Part shown: piece after piece, positions 25,782 through 34,344 of the stretch
Layout: each line of letters begins with the position of its first letter
How positions within the stretch are numbered: position 1 is the first letter of the stretch
Origin: Acholeplasmatales bacterium
Lineage (GTDB): Bacteria > Bacillota_I > Bacilli_A > Acholeplasmatales > Anaeroplasmataceae
Reading direction: 5' to 3'
Length of the DNA stretch: 40,667 nt
Assembly: GCA_016280975.1 (NCBI GenBank)
Contig: JAEEHU010000103.1
Span: 1 to 40,667, forward strand
Made by a program: the position numbers and the translations under genes
The notes under the pieces: model-generated
What the model saw: only the letters and a program-made list of their open reading frames with translations
Databases searched by the model: none
Told to the model about the DNA's origin: nothing

Positions 25782-26963
25782 ATGGATACAGAAAACTATG
25801 TAATTTTATATAATGTTATAAATATATTTTGTATATTGCTTGCCTTAACTTTATTTATCCATTCTAAAAAGAATGGCTCAAATAACTTTAAGGATAGATG
25901 CTTTAGATCTGCATTAATTAGTCTAATAATATTCTTTTTAAGCGATGAAATATGGTATACGATGGATCAAGGCTTAATGCCATATAACATTGTAATATCA
26001 CACATGTTAAAATTTATATATTTTGCATCTGGTGGTTTATGTGGATATTTATGGTTTTTATATTTTGAATATCAAACAAATAATAGACTATTTAAAAGAA
26101 AAAGAATGCTTATATATACAGCATTCCTTGAAATGCTATTAATAGTAATGCTTATTATAAATATATTTACCGGCATATTTTTTTCTATATCATATGATGA
26201 TATAGCTAAAGTACAGACATATACTAGAGGCCCTGTATTTGTTATTCAGTATGTAATAATATATTTATATATTTTCTTTTCGGCAGCGCAAACATTACTT
26301 TTTGCCTTAAAGCCTGAAAACCAACTTGATAGATTAAAATATTTAGTTTTAGCATCATTTCCTATTATTCCTGCAATATGTGTTTTAATTCAATACTTTA
26401 TGTGGAGATTCCCGATTGCATGCTGTGGATTAAGTCTCGCGATATTTATATTATACTTGGCTGATTTATCAAGCCAGGTTTCAATTGATAATTTAACAGA
26501 TATAAATAATAGAAAGGAATTTATGAAAATTCTTCAAAGAAATCTGAATTCCTTAGATGATAATGAAGTTCTTTATATGTTTATGCTTGATTTAGATGAA
26601 TTTAAAAATATAAATGATACATATGGTCATTTAGAAGGAGATAATGCATTAAAGATATTTGCCAATACCTTAAAGCAATCATGTATGTCGGGTAAAAGAA
26701 AATCAGCATGTGGTAGATTTGGTGGAGATGAATTTGCTCTTTTATCTATTATATCAAAAGATGATGATATTAATTCATTAATTACTGATATTGATAGTGA
26801 ACTTAAAAAAGGTAATTCTAAAATAGAATATGACTATCAAATAAGCTATTCATATGGCTATAGTGAGAGTACTAAGAGTGATAAAAAAGAATTAAAAGAG
26901 CTAATTGAGCTTGCTGATAATAACTTGTACGATAATAAGAAAAAGAAAAAGATTTCAAGATAA
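25782..26963 (+). CDS. Membrane diguanylate cyclase (7-TM sensor + GGDEF)
   Basis: Likely makes the second messenger c-di-GMP. About seven hydrophobic helices fill residues 5-225. The GGDEF domain follows: DNLTDINNRKEF, FMLDLDEFKNINDTYGHLEGD and the active-site RFGGDEFALL (GGDEF at about 314-318), all intact. The RxxD inhibitory site expected five residues before GGDEF is not present, so product inhibition by that route is unlikely. The 7-TM region has no family I can name and may bind a ligand. The total length is 393 residues. It lies beside the VTC and Wzz-like genes but has its own promoter. Confidence 0.88.
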   Translation: MDTENYVILYNVINIFCILLALTLFIHSKKNGSNNFKDRCFRSALISLIIFFLSDEIWYTMDQGLMPYNIVISHMLKFIYFASGGLCGYLWFLYFEYQTNNRLFKRKRMLIYTAFLEMLLIVMLIINIFTGIFFSISYDDIAKVQTYTRGPVFVIQYVIIYLYIFFSAAQTLLFALKPENQLDRLKYLVLASFPIIPAICVLIQYFMWRFPIACCGLSLAIFILYLADLSSQVSIDNLTDINNRKEFMKILQRNLNSLDDNEVLYMFMLDLDEFKNINDTYGHLEGDNALKIFANTLKQSCMSGKRKSACGRFGGDEFALLSIISKDDDINSLITDIDSELKKGNSKIEYDYQISYSYGYSESTKSDKKELKELIELADNNLYDNKKKKKISR

Positions 26964-27018
26964 AATTTTATGGACTTTAAAATTAAATGTGCTAAAATAC
27001 TTTCGTGTGGTGATAAAT

Positions 27019-27915
27019 ATGTTTAATTATAAAATAATTACAGATTCCACATCAGGTATTTCATTAGAAGAAGCAGAAAAGCTTGGAATTACTGTTGTAC
27101 CATTAACTTTATCTTATCAAGGTAAGGATTATAGAGATGGTATTGATATTTCTACAGATGCTTTTTATGAATTATTCTTTAAATCTCAAGAAAAGAGAAA
27201 GATCTTTTCAAGAGAGAATAAGGATTTCCCTAAAACATCGATGGTACCCCCTGCTTTATTTGAAAAAGCATTCAAGGATGCTTTAGATGAAGGAAAGACA
27301 CCAGTATTTTTAGGAATTACAAGTGTACTAAGTGGTACATTCCAAAGTGCTAATCTAGCTAAGGATTTATTTGATGAGGATATAATTGTTATAGATTCAC
27401 AAACAGCATTAGGCTGTGTGAAGGTTATTATTAAATCAATTTTAATGGAAGAATATGAAACTAAAGAAAAGCTTTTAGAAAAAATTGATTATTTAAAGAA
27501 GCATGTAAATTACTTAGCTGTAATGGATACACTTGAATATGTTGCAAAGGGTGGAAGAATGAGTAGATTCTCATCTATTTTAGGTAACCTATTCCATTTT
27601 AAACCAATAATGCAATTAGATTATAGAGGTGTAATAGTTCCTGTTTCTAAGCCAAGAGGCTTGAAGCATGCTTTTGCAGGAATTAATGAATTGCTAGTTA
27701 AAGATCCAATAGATTTTAATTATCCTTGTGAATTTGGATATTCAACACAAATTGAAAATGTTCAAGGATTAATTGAGGCATGTAAGCCAAATCTATCTGG
27801 TGAGTATACGTTAGGTCAGATCTCACCAGTAATAGGTGTTCATGTTGGACCAGGTGCAAGTGCATTATTCTATATTTCTACACATGAGGTAGATAAAAAA
27901 CTTATAAAAGAGTAA
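27019..27915 (+). CDS. degV: DegV-family fatty-acid-binding protein
   Basis: DegV proteins bind a fatty acid between two domains; FakB members present it to the kinase FakA for phospholipid synthesis. The start YKIITDSTSGISLEEAEKLGI and the motif YVAKGGRMSR are diagnostic, as is VIGVHVGPGASALFY near the end. At 298 residues the length is typical. The ATG at 27019 (GTGGTGAT upstream) is preferred over the track's start at 26905, which lies inside the GGDEF gene and adds an unrelated leader. Whether it works with FakA is unknown; no fakA is present here. Confidence 0.9.
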   Translation: MFNYKIITDSTSGISLEEAEKLGITVVPLTLSYQGKDYRDGIDISTDAFYELFFKSQEKRKIFSRENKDFPKTSMVPPALFEKAFKDALDEGKTPVFLGITSVLSGTFQSANLAKDLFDEDIIVIDSQTALGCVKVIIKSILMEEYETKEKLLEKIDYLKKHVNYLAVMDTLEYVAKGGRMSRFSSILGNLFHFKPIMQLDYRGVIVPVSKPRGLKHAFAGINELLVKDPIDFNYPCEFGYSTQIENVQGLIEACKPNLSGEYTLGQISPVIGVHVGPGASALFYISTHEVDKKLIKE

Positions 27916-27940
27916 TGAGTCGAATAATCGACTCATTTTT
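27914..27940 (+). terminator. Intrinsic terminator after degV
   Basis: Stem ATGAGTCGA/TCGACTCAT with loop ATAA and a five-T tail; the stem begins within the degV stop codon. Confidence 0.82.
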
Positions 27941-27957
27941 ATTGGGGTGAAAAAGTT

Positions 27958-28869
27958 ATGGACAAGAAAAAGGTAAAAAAATTTTTAAAGCAATATTCTT
28001 TAATTGCATTAGGAACATTAATTCTCGACATTGGATTCTATTTTTTCCTAAATCCAGCAAAAATAGTATCAGGTGGTATGCTTGGTATTGCAACAATCAT
28101 AGAACCATATCTAAAAATGATAGGAGAATGGTTTACTCCATCTATATTTTTATACATAGTTAACTTCATATGCTTAATACTTGCAATCTTCTTCGTCGGA
28201 AAAGATTTCTTCTTTAAAACAATATTCGCAACTATATTACTACCAACATTCCTATTTATATTTGAAAAGACAATGGATCCACTTTATTTCTATAATACTA
28301 TAACAAATGGACATCAAACTGTTATATGCTTAGTTTGTGGTGCGCTATTATATGGTGTAGGTTTAGGTATAGCTATTAAATACAATGGATCAACTGGTGG
28401 TATGGATGTAATTCAAAAGATGATAAGCAAATTCTTCAAAGTGCCACTTTCTTCAGCAATTTACGTATCTGATGGTATTGTAGTATTTGTTTCAGGATTT
28501 ATGTTTAATCCATTCGGATACAACATTGAAATGTTTATATGTGGTATTGTCTGCGTAATAGTAGTAGCATATATTGTAGATTTTATAGCATTATCATTAC
28601 GTCCAAGACGTACTTTGTATGTAATTACACATAATCCTAATGAAATAAAGGAATTAATCTATAAAAACCTTGATAGAGGTGTTACTTTCTCTGATGTAAT
28701 TGGTGGTTTTACAGGCGATAGAATGACTATGGTTATTTGTACAATGGATAAAAATGAGGCCTATAAAATGACTAATGAGATAGTTAAAGTAGACCCACAC
28801 GCATTTACTTTCGTAACTTCATGTAAAGAAGTAAGAGGCGAATATGAAAGAAGAGGACTCTTAAAATAA
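27958..28869 (+). CDS. YitT-family membrane protein (DUF161 + DUF2179)
   Basis: Integral membrane protein of the YitT family, function unsettled. About five to six TM helices lie between residues 12 and 215, including the conserved NPAKIVSGGMLGIATII and YNGSTGGMDVI. A cytosolic DUF2179 domain of about 85 residues follows (RRTLYVITHNPNEIKELI ... ATVTS-type end VTSCKEVRGEY). Its 303 residues are close to the family norm. It starts just after the degV terminator with GGGGTGA upstream. Confidence 0.88.
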   Translation: MDKKKVKKFLKQYSLIALGTLILDIGFYFFLNPAKIVSGGMLGIATIIEPYLKMIGEWFTPSIFLYIVNFICLILAIFFVGKDFFFKTIFATILLPTFLFIFEKTMDPLYFYNTITNGHQTVICLVCGALLYGVGLGIAIKYNGSTGGMDVIQKMISKFFKVPLSSAIYVSDGIVVFVSGFMFNPFGYNIEMFICGIVCVIVVAYIVDFIALSLRPRRTLYVITHNPNEIKELIYKNLDRGVTFSDVIGGFTGDRMTMVICTMDKNEAYKMTNEIVKVDPHAFTFVTSCKEVRGEYERRGLLK

Positions 28870-28921
28870 TAAAAAAATCGCATTTTTTGCGCAAAAACCC
28901 CTACTTTTTCGTTTTAGATTA

Positions 28922-28950
28922 TTGCATTTACTTTCATTTGCGAATAAAAT
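28922..28950 (+). promoter_or_regulatory. Promoter of the 880-aa membrane protein gene
   Basis: TTGCAT (28922-28927), 17-bp spacer, TAAAAT (28945-28950), 35 bases before the ATG. A strong GAGAGGAG ribosome site follows. Confidence 0.65.
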
Positions 28951-28985
28951 AGAATAGTGTATATAGTGCGAGAGGAGATAAAAAA

Positions 28986-31628
28986 ATGAATTCAAACTTT
29001 ATCAAAAGCTACTATAAGGCTAATGGTATTATCGCAACTTTAATTGCAGCCGTTGCTTTAGTAGGTTTAGGTTTTTTATCAGGTGGAGACACAAATTTAA
29101 ATTTAGCTAGTTTACTTGGAGCTGCACCAGAAGTTAATACATTAACTTTAGGTATCGTTTCAGGCTTATTACTTGCTGGATGCTTACTAGGATTTACAGG
29201 ATTAAAGAATTCAAAATCAGGATTCCTTGATTTTATTAGATTAACAGGCTTTATCTCAAGTGTTGAGCTTGCAATAATCTATTTATTAAATTTCTTTAAT
29301 TTAACTGAAACAAATCATTTCTATACATTTGCGTTCCTAGGATTTGCATTAATTTATTTAATTCAATTAATTGTTAGATTCGTATTTGTTAATGAGGATG
29401 AAGATGGTCAATCAATTAAGAACTATTTCGGAGCATTAACAGGAAAATACAATCCATTCTTAATTTTATTATGTGGTATTGTAATCGCTGGTGGCGTATA
29501 TGCATATGCTAAATTCACTGGTGATTTATCAATTCAATTCTTTGATTATTTAATTCAAAATGATTTCATAATCTATGGTACTTTAGCAGCACTTGGAGTT
29601 TTAGCATTAATTTCACTTGCTGATAAGTCAAATGAAGCAAACTTTATTGATTTTATCTTATCAGTTATTGCAGTTGCTGGAACTATCTTAGTTGTATTAT
29701 CTTCAATTAAGGGCTTATTCCCAACAGCACAAGTAGAAGTAATTAATTATGTATTAATCGTTCTTGCATCAGTTGTTACATTAATATTTGTAAGAGCAGT
29801 TAGCTATTCAAATGGTGCAGCTTATACAAATCCAAGCCAAAAGATTAGAACTTATTTCAGAAGCACATATAATAAATATGATGTAGTATTAACATCATTA
29901 TTAGTACTTGTATCAGCACTTGCATTAGCATTAGCATTAACTGGTGCTTTAGGTTCAACAGGTACAATATTCTATACATTAGGAACTTCAATTAACGCTA
30001 ATTTCTTTAGCACTTCAAGTTTCTTCTATTATATTTTAATCTTTGGTGTTATCGGTATTGGTGCTATCTTATTCTTATTATTATTAATTTATAATAAGTT
30101 CAATAGCGCAAACGTAGTTAGAACAGATAAATTATTATTACCTTTAATTAGTGTATCATTACTAGGCGTTATCGCTGGTGTAGTTGGTATTGTTGAAGGT
30201 ATCGCTGATGAAACATTAAAATTATTCTTCATCGTATTATTATCTGCAAGTGGTACATTCTTCGTATTTGCATTCATCGTTCAATTAATCAGATTTAAGA
30301 ATTACAACCCAATCGAATCTTTAATTGCTCAATCAATTGCTCAAAAGGCTGAAGAAGAAAAGGCTAAGCAAGAGGCTGAAGAAGCTGAAGCTGAAGAGGA
30401 AGTTGAGCTTGAAGAAACTGAAAAGGCTGATCCATTCGGCTTAACTGCTGAGGATGAAGAAATCTACAATTCAATTTATGGTGAAAAGACTGAAGAGCCT
30501 CAAGAAGAACAAGTTGAGTATGTTGAGGAAGAAGTTCAAGAAGAGCCAGCTGAAGAAGTTGAATATGTTGAAGAGGAAGTTACTGAAGAACCAACTGAAG
30601 AGGTTGTTTATGTAGAAGAAGCTCAAGAAGAACCAACTGAACAAGTTGAATATGTTGAGGAAGAAGTAACTGATGAAGAAACTGATGATGCTGAAGATGA
30701 GGCTGAAGAAGCTGAAGACTTAGAAGCTGAAGCTGAAGAAACTGAAGAAGTTGAATATGTTGAAGAAGAGGTTGAAGCTCCAAAGGAGAACAACATCGTA
30801 TTACAACAATTTGAAGTATTAGACGCTGATGGTCAACCTAAGAAGATTAAGCGTAGATTCATTTCTAAGATGATGTATGCTGAACCTGAAACTAAGGAAT
30901 ACTATAACGAAATTAAGAACTATCTAGAAATGTATAGAGCAAAGGGTAGACAATCTGCTAGATGCGAAACATTCAGATATAAGGGCTTAGTTGCTAAGGT
31001 AGCACTTGGTGGTAAGGCTGTTAAGGTTGCACTTGCTATTGATCCATCATTCATTGAAGAAAACCCTAAGTATCACTTAAAGGATGTTTCTGAGAAGAAG
31101 CAATATAGAGATGTTCCTGTTATGATTAGAGTACGTTCTGATAGAGGATTAAAGTACTTCAAGGAATTAGTAGACTATATGATGGCTAATCGTGGTGTTA
31201 AGCCAAAGAAGAATTTCGAAGCTACAAATTACTTACCTCAATTAATTCCAAATGGTGAAGCAATTTTAGGTGCTATGGGTATGTCAAATGACTACATGCA
31301 ACCTACAATGAACCAAAAGGGTGTTCCAGCTGAGTTACCTGATAACTTAGATGAGTTCATTCCACAATTCCCAGCTGAACCACTTGAAGAGGATGAAATT
31401 GAAGCATCTGTATATCTAGATACATTATGTAATCACTTCGAAGATAATCAAGAAGTTACAATTGATATCTTAAAGAGCTTACATATCGTAAATAGAGGAA
31501 ATGTAATCAGAATCAAGGCTCGTGGTACATTAGATAGAAGATTAATCATTTATGCTGAATACTTCGATGAAGATGCATTAAAGATGATCTTATGTACTAA
31601 CGGTACAGCAATTAAGATTGTAAGATAA
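28986..31628 (+). CDS. Modular membrane protein: three 4-TM repeats, acidic linker, cytosolic domain, L15-like tail
   Basis: 880 residues with four parts. (1) Residues 1 to about 445 contain about 12 TM helices in three similar units of about 145 residues; unit starts align as FIKSYYKANG, SIKNYFGALTGKYN and KIRTYFRSTYNKYD. (2) About 455-600 is a Glu-rich linker with repeated YVEEEV/EEPTEEV motifs. (3) About 610-740 is a conserved-looking basic domain (RRFISKMMYAEPETKEYY; VSEKKQYRDVPVMIRVRSDRGL) of a kind I recall from other Bacillota but cannot name. (4) The last 75 residues resemble the C-terminal half of ribosomal protein L15 (VTIDILKSLHIV ... ARGTLDRRLIIYAEYF). It may link membrane and ribosome or envelope, but the function is unknown. 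It has its own promoter and a bidirectional terminator. Confidence 0.75.
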   Translation: MNSNFIKSYYKANGIIATLIAAVALVGLGFLSGGDTNLNLASLLGAAPEVNTLTLGIVSGLLLAGCLLGFTGLKNSKSGFLDFIRLTGFISSVELAIIYLLNFFNLTETNHFYTFAFLGFALIYLIQLIVRFVFVNEDEDGQSIKNYFGALTGKYNPFLILLCGIVIAGGVYAYAKFTGDLSIQFFDYLIQNDFIIYGTLAALGVLALISLADKSNEANFIDFILSVIAVAGTILVVLSSIKGLFPTAQVEVINYVLIVLASVVTLIFVRAVSYSNGAAYTNPSQKIRTYFRSTYNKYDVVLTSLLVLVSALALALALTGALGSTGTIFYTLGTSINANFFSTSSFFYYILIFGVIGIGAILFLLLLIYNKFNSANVVRTDKLLLPLISVSLLGVIAGVVGIVEGIADETLKLFFIVLLSASGTFFVFAFIVQLIRFKNYNPIESLIAQSIAQKAEEEKAKQEAEEAEAEEEVELEETEKADPFGLTAEDEEIYNSIYGEKTEEPQEEQVEYVEEEVQEEPAEEVEYVEEEVTEEPTEEVVYVEEAQEEPTEQVEYVEEEVTDEETDDAEDEAEEAEDLEAEAEETEEVEYVEEEVEAPKENNIVLQQFEVLDADGQPKKIKRRFISKMMYAEPETKEYYNEIKNYLEMYRAKGRQSARCETFRYKGLVAKVALGGKAVKVALAIDPSFIEENPKYHLKDVSEKKQYRDVPVMIRVRSDRGLKYFKELVDYMMANRGVKPKKNFEATNYLPQLIPNGEAILGAMGMSNDYMQPTMNQKGVPAELPDNLDEFIPQFPAEPLEEDEIEASVYLDTLCNHFEDNQEVTIDILKSLHIVNRGNVIRIKARGTLDRRLIIYAEYFDEDALKMILCTNGTAIKIVR
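30480..30775 (+). repeat. Degenerate Glu/Val/Tyr-coding repeats
   Basis: In-frame imperfect repeats (gttgaatatgttgaggaag-like) encode recurring YVEEEV and EEPTEEV units in the linker of the 880-aa protein. Such tracts can change length by slippage or recombination. The minus-strand ORF over this stretch is a shadow. Confidence 0.8.
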
Positions 31629-31635
31629 TAAAAAA

Positions 31636-31665
31636 GAATTCCCAGTTTGAAACTGGGAATTTTTT
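31636..31665. terminator. Bidirectional terminator between convergent genes
   Basis: Perfect stem AATTCCCAGTTT/AAACTGGGAATT with A's before and T's after, so it works on both strands. It serves the 880-aa gene (+) and the CDF transporter (-), whose TAA lies in the T-tract. Confidence 0.9.
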
Positions 31666-32851
31666 AATTATGGTCAATTGTTATTTCAAAGCCATATTTT
31701 TTATTATCAAATTCATTTTTGATTAATTCTATTACCTCATCATCCTTTAATTTATAATCATAAGGAGTCACTAAATCAAATGATAATATTTTTAAGTTAT
31801 CCTTATCATATAAACTAAAATCATGGAAGGTAATAATAGGATCTATTTTCTTGATAATTTGATTTAACTTGAATTTAACTTCATCAGACTCAATATTATA
31901 AAATTCAACAGGGTCTGCATGAATTGTTAAATTTACATCAAAATTCTTTTTTACATATTTTTCAATATCATCAATTATTCTATGACAATCTAAAACTGTC
32001 ATCGAAGAATTCATTTCAACATGAAGTACTACATATTTCTTAGTAGGACCATAGCTATGACACATTACGTCATGGATACCTAATACATCAGTATTAGATT
32101 CTACATATTCTAATATTTCATTTAGGTTTTCGATATCTCTATCATTTCCAATTAGTGGATCAACTGATTCCTTAAGCATCATAATACCAGAATAAATAAT
32201 ATATAAGGAAATAATGGATGCGAATATACCATCAATTGAAAGAGGAATAATAGTATTATTATTAAATGCGATTATTTCAATTACTATACCAATTAAAGCA
32301 AGTGATGTTGCAATACAGTCATTTCTACTATCAATAGCAGTAGCCTTTAATGTATCAGATTGAATTAGCTTACTCATCTTAATATTAAATAAGGCTTGAT
32401 ATAGCTTTACTAATATTGAAAATGCAAGGATTCCAATTGAAATATATGAAAATATTAGATTTGGTTCCTTATATTCGTATTTAATTATTTCCTCAATTGA
32501 TGTATAAATCATTGTTACACCAGTTACTATAATAACAACTGATATGATTAATCCAGCAATATATTCAACTCTTTGATGACCAAATGGATGTTCCTTATCT
32601 GCAGGCTTTTTCGCAACGTTAAATCCAATTAATACAACGAAGCAGGAAGCCATATCAGAGAAGTTGTTAACACTATCTGAAATTATTGAAATATTAAGTG
32701 TTAATATACCTATAACTATTTTTAAACAGGCTATAATTAGATTAGTAAATATTCCAAAAAAGGCAGATAGCTTACCATGGGCCACTCGTACATCTTCATT
32801 TTTGACATTTTGATAATCCTTAATGAAGATTCTTCTAAGTAAATTAAGCAT
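31664..32851 (-). CDS. Cation diffusion facilitator, probable manganese exporter (MntE-like)
   Basis: Proton-coupled divalent metal exporter of the inner membrane, 395 residues. Six TM helices fill the first 220 residues and a long cytosolic C-terminal domain follows. HPFGHQRVEYIAG is the family's conserved loop. The transport-site residues read N62-xxx-D66 in TM2 (NNFSD) and D174-xxx-D178 in TM5 (DSRND). The Zn exporters have HxxxD in TM5; DxxxD is associated with Mn-type CDFs, and the length matches streptococcal MntE. Mn specificity is therefore inferred. AGAAGGG precedes the ATG. No Mn riboswitch fits in the short leader. Confidence 0.82.
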   Translation of the reverse strand: MLNLLRRIFIKDYQNVKNEDVRVAHGKLSAFFGIFTNLIIACLKIVIGILTLNISIISDSVNNFSDMASCFVVLIGFNVAKKPADKEHPFGHQRVEYIAGLIISVVIIVTGVTMIYTSIEEIIKYEYKEPNLIFSYISIGILAFSILVKLYQALFNIKMSKLIQSDTLKATAIDSRNDCIATSLALIGIVIEIIAFNNNTIIPLSIDGIFASIISLYIIYSGIMMLKESVDPLIGNDRDIENLNEILEYVESNTDVLGIHDVMCHSYGPTKKYVVLHVEMNSSMTVLDCHRIIDDIEKYVKKNFDVNLTIHADPVEFYNIESDEVKFKLNQIIKKIDPIITFHDFSLYDKDNLKILSFDLVTPYDYKLKDDEVIELIKNEFDNKKYGFEITIDHN

Positions 32852-32880
32852 GTTAACCCTTCTTTATTAATATTATAATT

Positions 32881-32910
32881 ATGATAAATCATTAATGTTA
32901 AGTTAGTCAA
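32881..32910 (-). promoter_or_regulatory. Putative promoter of the CDF gene
   Basis: On the minus strand TTGACT (32910-32905), 18-bp spacer, TATCAT (32886-32881), 29 bases upstream of the start codon. Confidence 0.45.
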
Positions 32911-32983
32911 TTATAATATTATTTGTTAGTTTATAAAAATGCCAAAAAATTGCCTAAATTAAAGCAATTTAAAGATTTAATTG

Positions 32984-33012
32984 TTGACTTGATTTTCTAA
33001 CTAGTATATAAT
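32984..33012 (+). promoter_or_regulatory. Strong promoter of tRNA-Ser
   Basis: TTGACT (32984-32989), 17-bp spacer, TATAAT (33007-33012), 18 bases before the tRNA 5' end. It is nearly consensus, as expected for stable RNA. Confidence 0.88.
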
Positions 33013-33030
33013 GAAAAAGCGCTTGGTAGT

Positions 33031-33121
33031 GGAGTAATACTCAAGAGGCTCAAGAGGCTTCCCTGCTAAGGAAGTAGACCGGGTAACTGGTGCGAGGGTT
33101 CGAATCCCTCTTGCTCCGCCA
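33031..33121 (+). tRNA. tRNA-Ser (anticodon GCU, reads AGU/AGC)
   Basis: The acceptor stem GGAGTAA/TTGCTCC has one G-U pair, then discriminator G and encoded CCA. U8 and A9 are present. The anticodon stem is CTTCC/GGAAG around loop CTGCTAA, with anticodon GCT at 33065-33067. The long variable arm ACCGG-gtaa-CTGGT is diagnostic for tRNA-Ser, and the T-arm is GAGGG-TTCGAAT-CCCTC. Confidence 0.97.
33083..33121 (+). repeat. Direct repeat copy 1 (tRNA-Ser 3' end)
   Basis: These 39 bases, from the variable arm through CCA, recur at 34379-34417 with two C-to-T differences. Similarity continues about 30 bases further through the terminator hairpin. Confidence 0.9.
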
Positions 33122-33134
33122 ACTTAAAAATGAC

Positions 33135-33160
33135 AAGGTATCTTAATTGATACCTTTTTA
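33135..33160 (+). terminator. Terminator of tRNA-Ser
   Basis: Stem AAGGTATC/GATACCTT with loop TTAATT followed by T's, just after the tRNA. A sister copy follows the tRNA remnant at 34430. Confidence 0.85.
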
Positions 33161-33220
33161 TTTTGTATTTTCATATCACTCGAAAAAAAGCAAAGACTTT
33201 GAAAAAAATCGAATAAACAT

Positions 33221-33250
33221 TTTACATCTAAATTCTTGAAAGGATATAAT
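33221..33250 (+). promoter_or_regulatory. Putative promoter inside the island
   Basis: TTTACA (33221-33226), 18-bp spacer, TATAAT (33245-33250), ahead of the DUF4238-like frame. Confidence 0.5.
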
Positions 33251-33293
33251 TATTTCGAAAATGTAGATTATACTCGACAAAAAACCCACACTA

Positions 33294-33671
33294 TTGTATA
33301 GTATAGTCGACAGAAATATAAAAAGTGCTTTTAGTGAAAAGAACTTATATCCAGAAGAATTAGAAAAACGTCTAGCTTCAGTTGAAGGAAGATTCGGTGA
33401 TCTTTTGAATAATAAGTTATTAAAGGAGCAAGAAAAGATTATATTACATCGAGATGAAATCTGGCTTATAAAGAAATTTTTAGTACTCGAAATGTTTAGA
33501 GTTCTAGATGCATTGAATGAAAACAGAACTGTTAAAGATAGTCCAGAATTTTCCTCAATGACATATGGATTTACCGAAAAGAAAATCGAAGGTGAGTCGT
33601 ATAGGGATTACGTATTTAGAACTATGAATGTAATAATAGATTTCTTTTCTCGGCATACAGTACTGGTGTAA
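33294..33671 (+). pseudogene. Probable DUF4238-like remnant, N-terminally truncated
   Basis: An open frame of 125 codons from a TTG; the frame opens a few codons earlier after a stop at 33264. The stretch KNLYPEELEKRLASVEGRF recalls the middle part of DUF4238 proteins, which are about twice as long and begin with a HYVPQ-type motif that is absent here. No convincing ribosome binding site precedes it. It therefore looks like a decayed fragment. The family link is from memory and weak. It could be an intact small gene. Confidence 0.4.
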
Positions 33672-33741
33672 ATTTTAAAATTTCTAAAATAGAATATAAT
33701 GTTGTTCCAATAACTAAATAACAAGAAAGGAATCGATATTT

Positions 33742-34344
33742 ATGAAAAAAATCATTTCAATCATTTTATTTTCAATCTCAATATTAATGTTGAGCGCATG
33801 TTCAAACACAGGCACTCAAAAGCAACAAAATCCAACAAATAATGCTTCTAACAATAATAATAGTTCAACTGATACTGGTAATGGTTCTTCTCAATCAAGT
33901 CAAAATACAACTACGAATACAGATGACTATTATTGGTTTAAACTATCATCTGATGGTAAATCATATTACTACTGGAAAAGAACGAATACAGAAGACCCTA
34001 ATCCAGTAATTCCCTCTACTTACGAAGGATTACCAGTTACTGGAATACTGGAACGAGCTTTTAATGGAAGTAGTATAACAAGCGTAAAATTGCCAGATAA
34101 GCTAGAAAAAATTGGTAGATATGCTTTTACAAATTGTCAGAGCCTAACAGCAATAACATTTCCCAAAACTTTAACTTTTATAGGTGATAGTGCATTTATG
34201 CAATGTTATAAACTTGCTACAGTCAGGTTTAACGGAACAATCGAGGAATGGAAAAAAGTAACAAGAGAATCTTCTTGTTGGGTTGACATAAAAACTATAG
34301 ATGTAATATGTAGTGATGGAACTACTACTTTAGTAGCTAAATAA
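33742..34344 (+). CDS. Surface lipoprotein with BspA-type leucine-rich repeats
   Basis: Likely exported and lipid-anchored. A Lys-Lys hydrophobic signal ends in lipobox LSAC with acceptor C20. An Asn/Ser/Thr/Gln-rich linker (about 21-60) follows, typical of wall-spanning spacers. Then come LRR_5 (BspA-like) units: LPDKLEKIGRYAFTNCQSL and FPKTLTFIGDSAFMQCYKL, ending with the familiar GTIEEWKKV ... VICSDGT cap. With 200 residues it holds only two to three repeats, so it is short for the family. Such proteins often bind host or microbial surfaces. AAGAAAGGA precedes the ATG. A tRNA-like remnant starts two bases after the stop. Confidence 0.82.
   Translation: MKKIISIILFSISILMLSACSNTGTQKQQNPTNNASNNNNSSTDTGNGSSQSSQNTTTNTDDYYWFKLSSDGKSYYYWKRTNTEDPNPVIPSTYEGLPVTGILERAFNGSSITSVKLPDKLEKIGRYAFTNCQSLTAITFPKTLTFIGDSAFMQCYKLATVRFNGTIEEWKKVTRESSCWVDIKTIDVICSDGTTTLVAK

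Noticed and set aside
28870-28905. Terminator after yitT
   Set aside because: Only a 4-bp CGCA/TGCG stem with scattered T's is visible; too weak to call.
30580-30783. Minus-strand 67-aa ORF rich in Leu/Gln/His
   Set aside because: It is the antisense shadow of the Glu-rich repeats on the plus strand.
32852-32880. yybP-ykoY manganese riboswitch before the CDF gene
   Set aside because: The minus-strand leader is about 30 bases and AT-rich, with none of the conserved loops.
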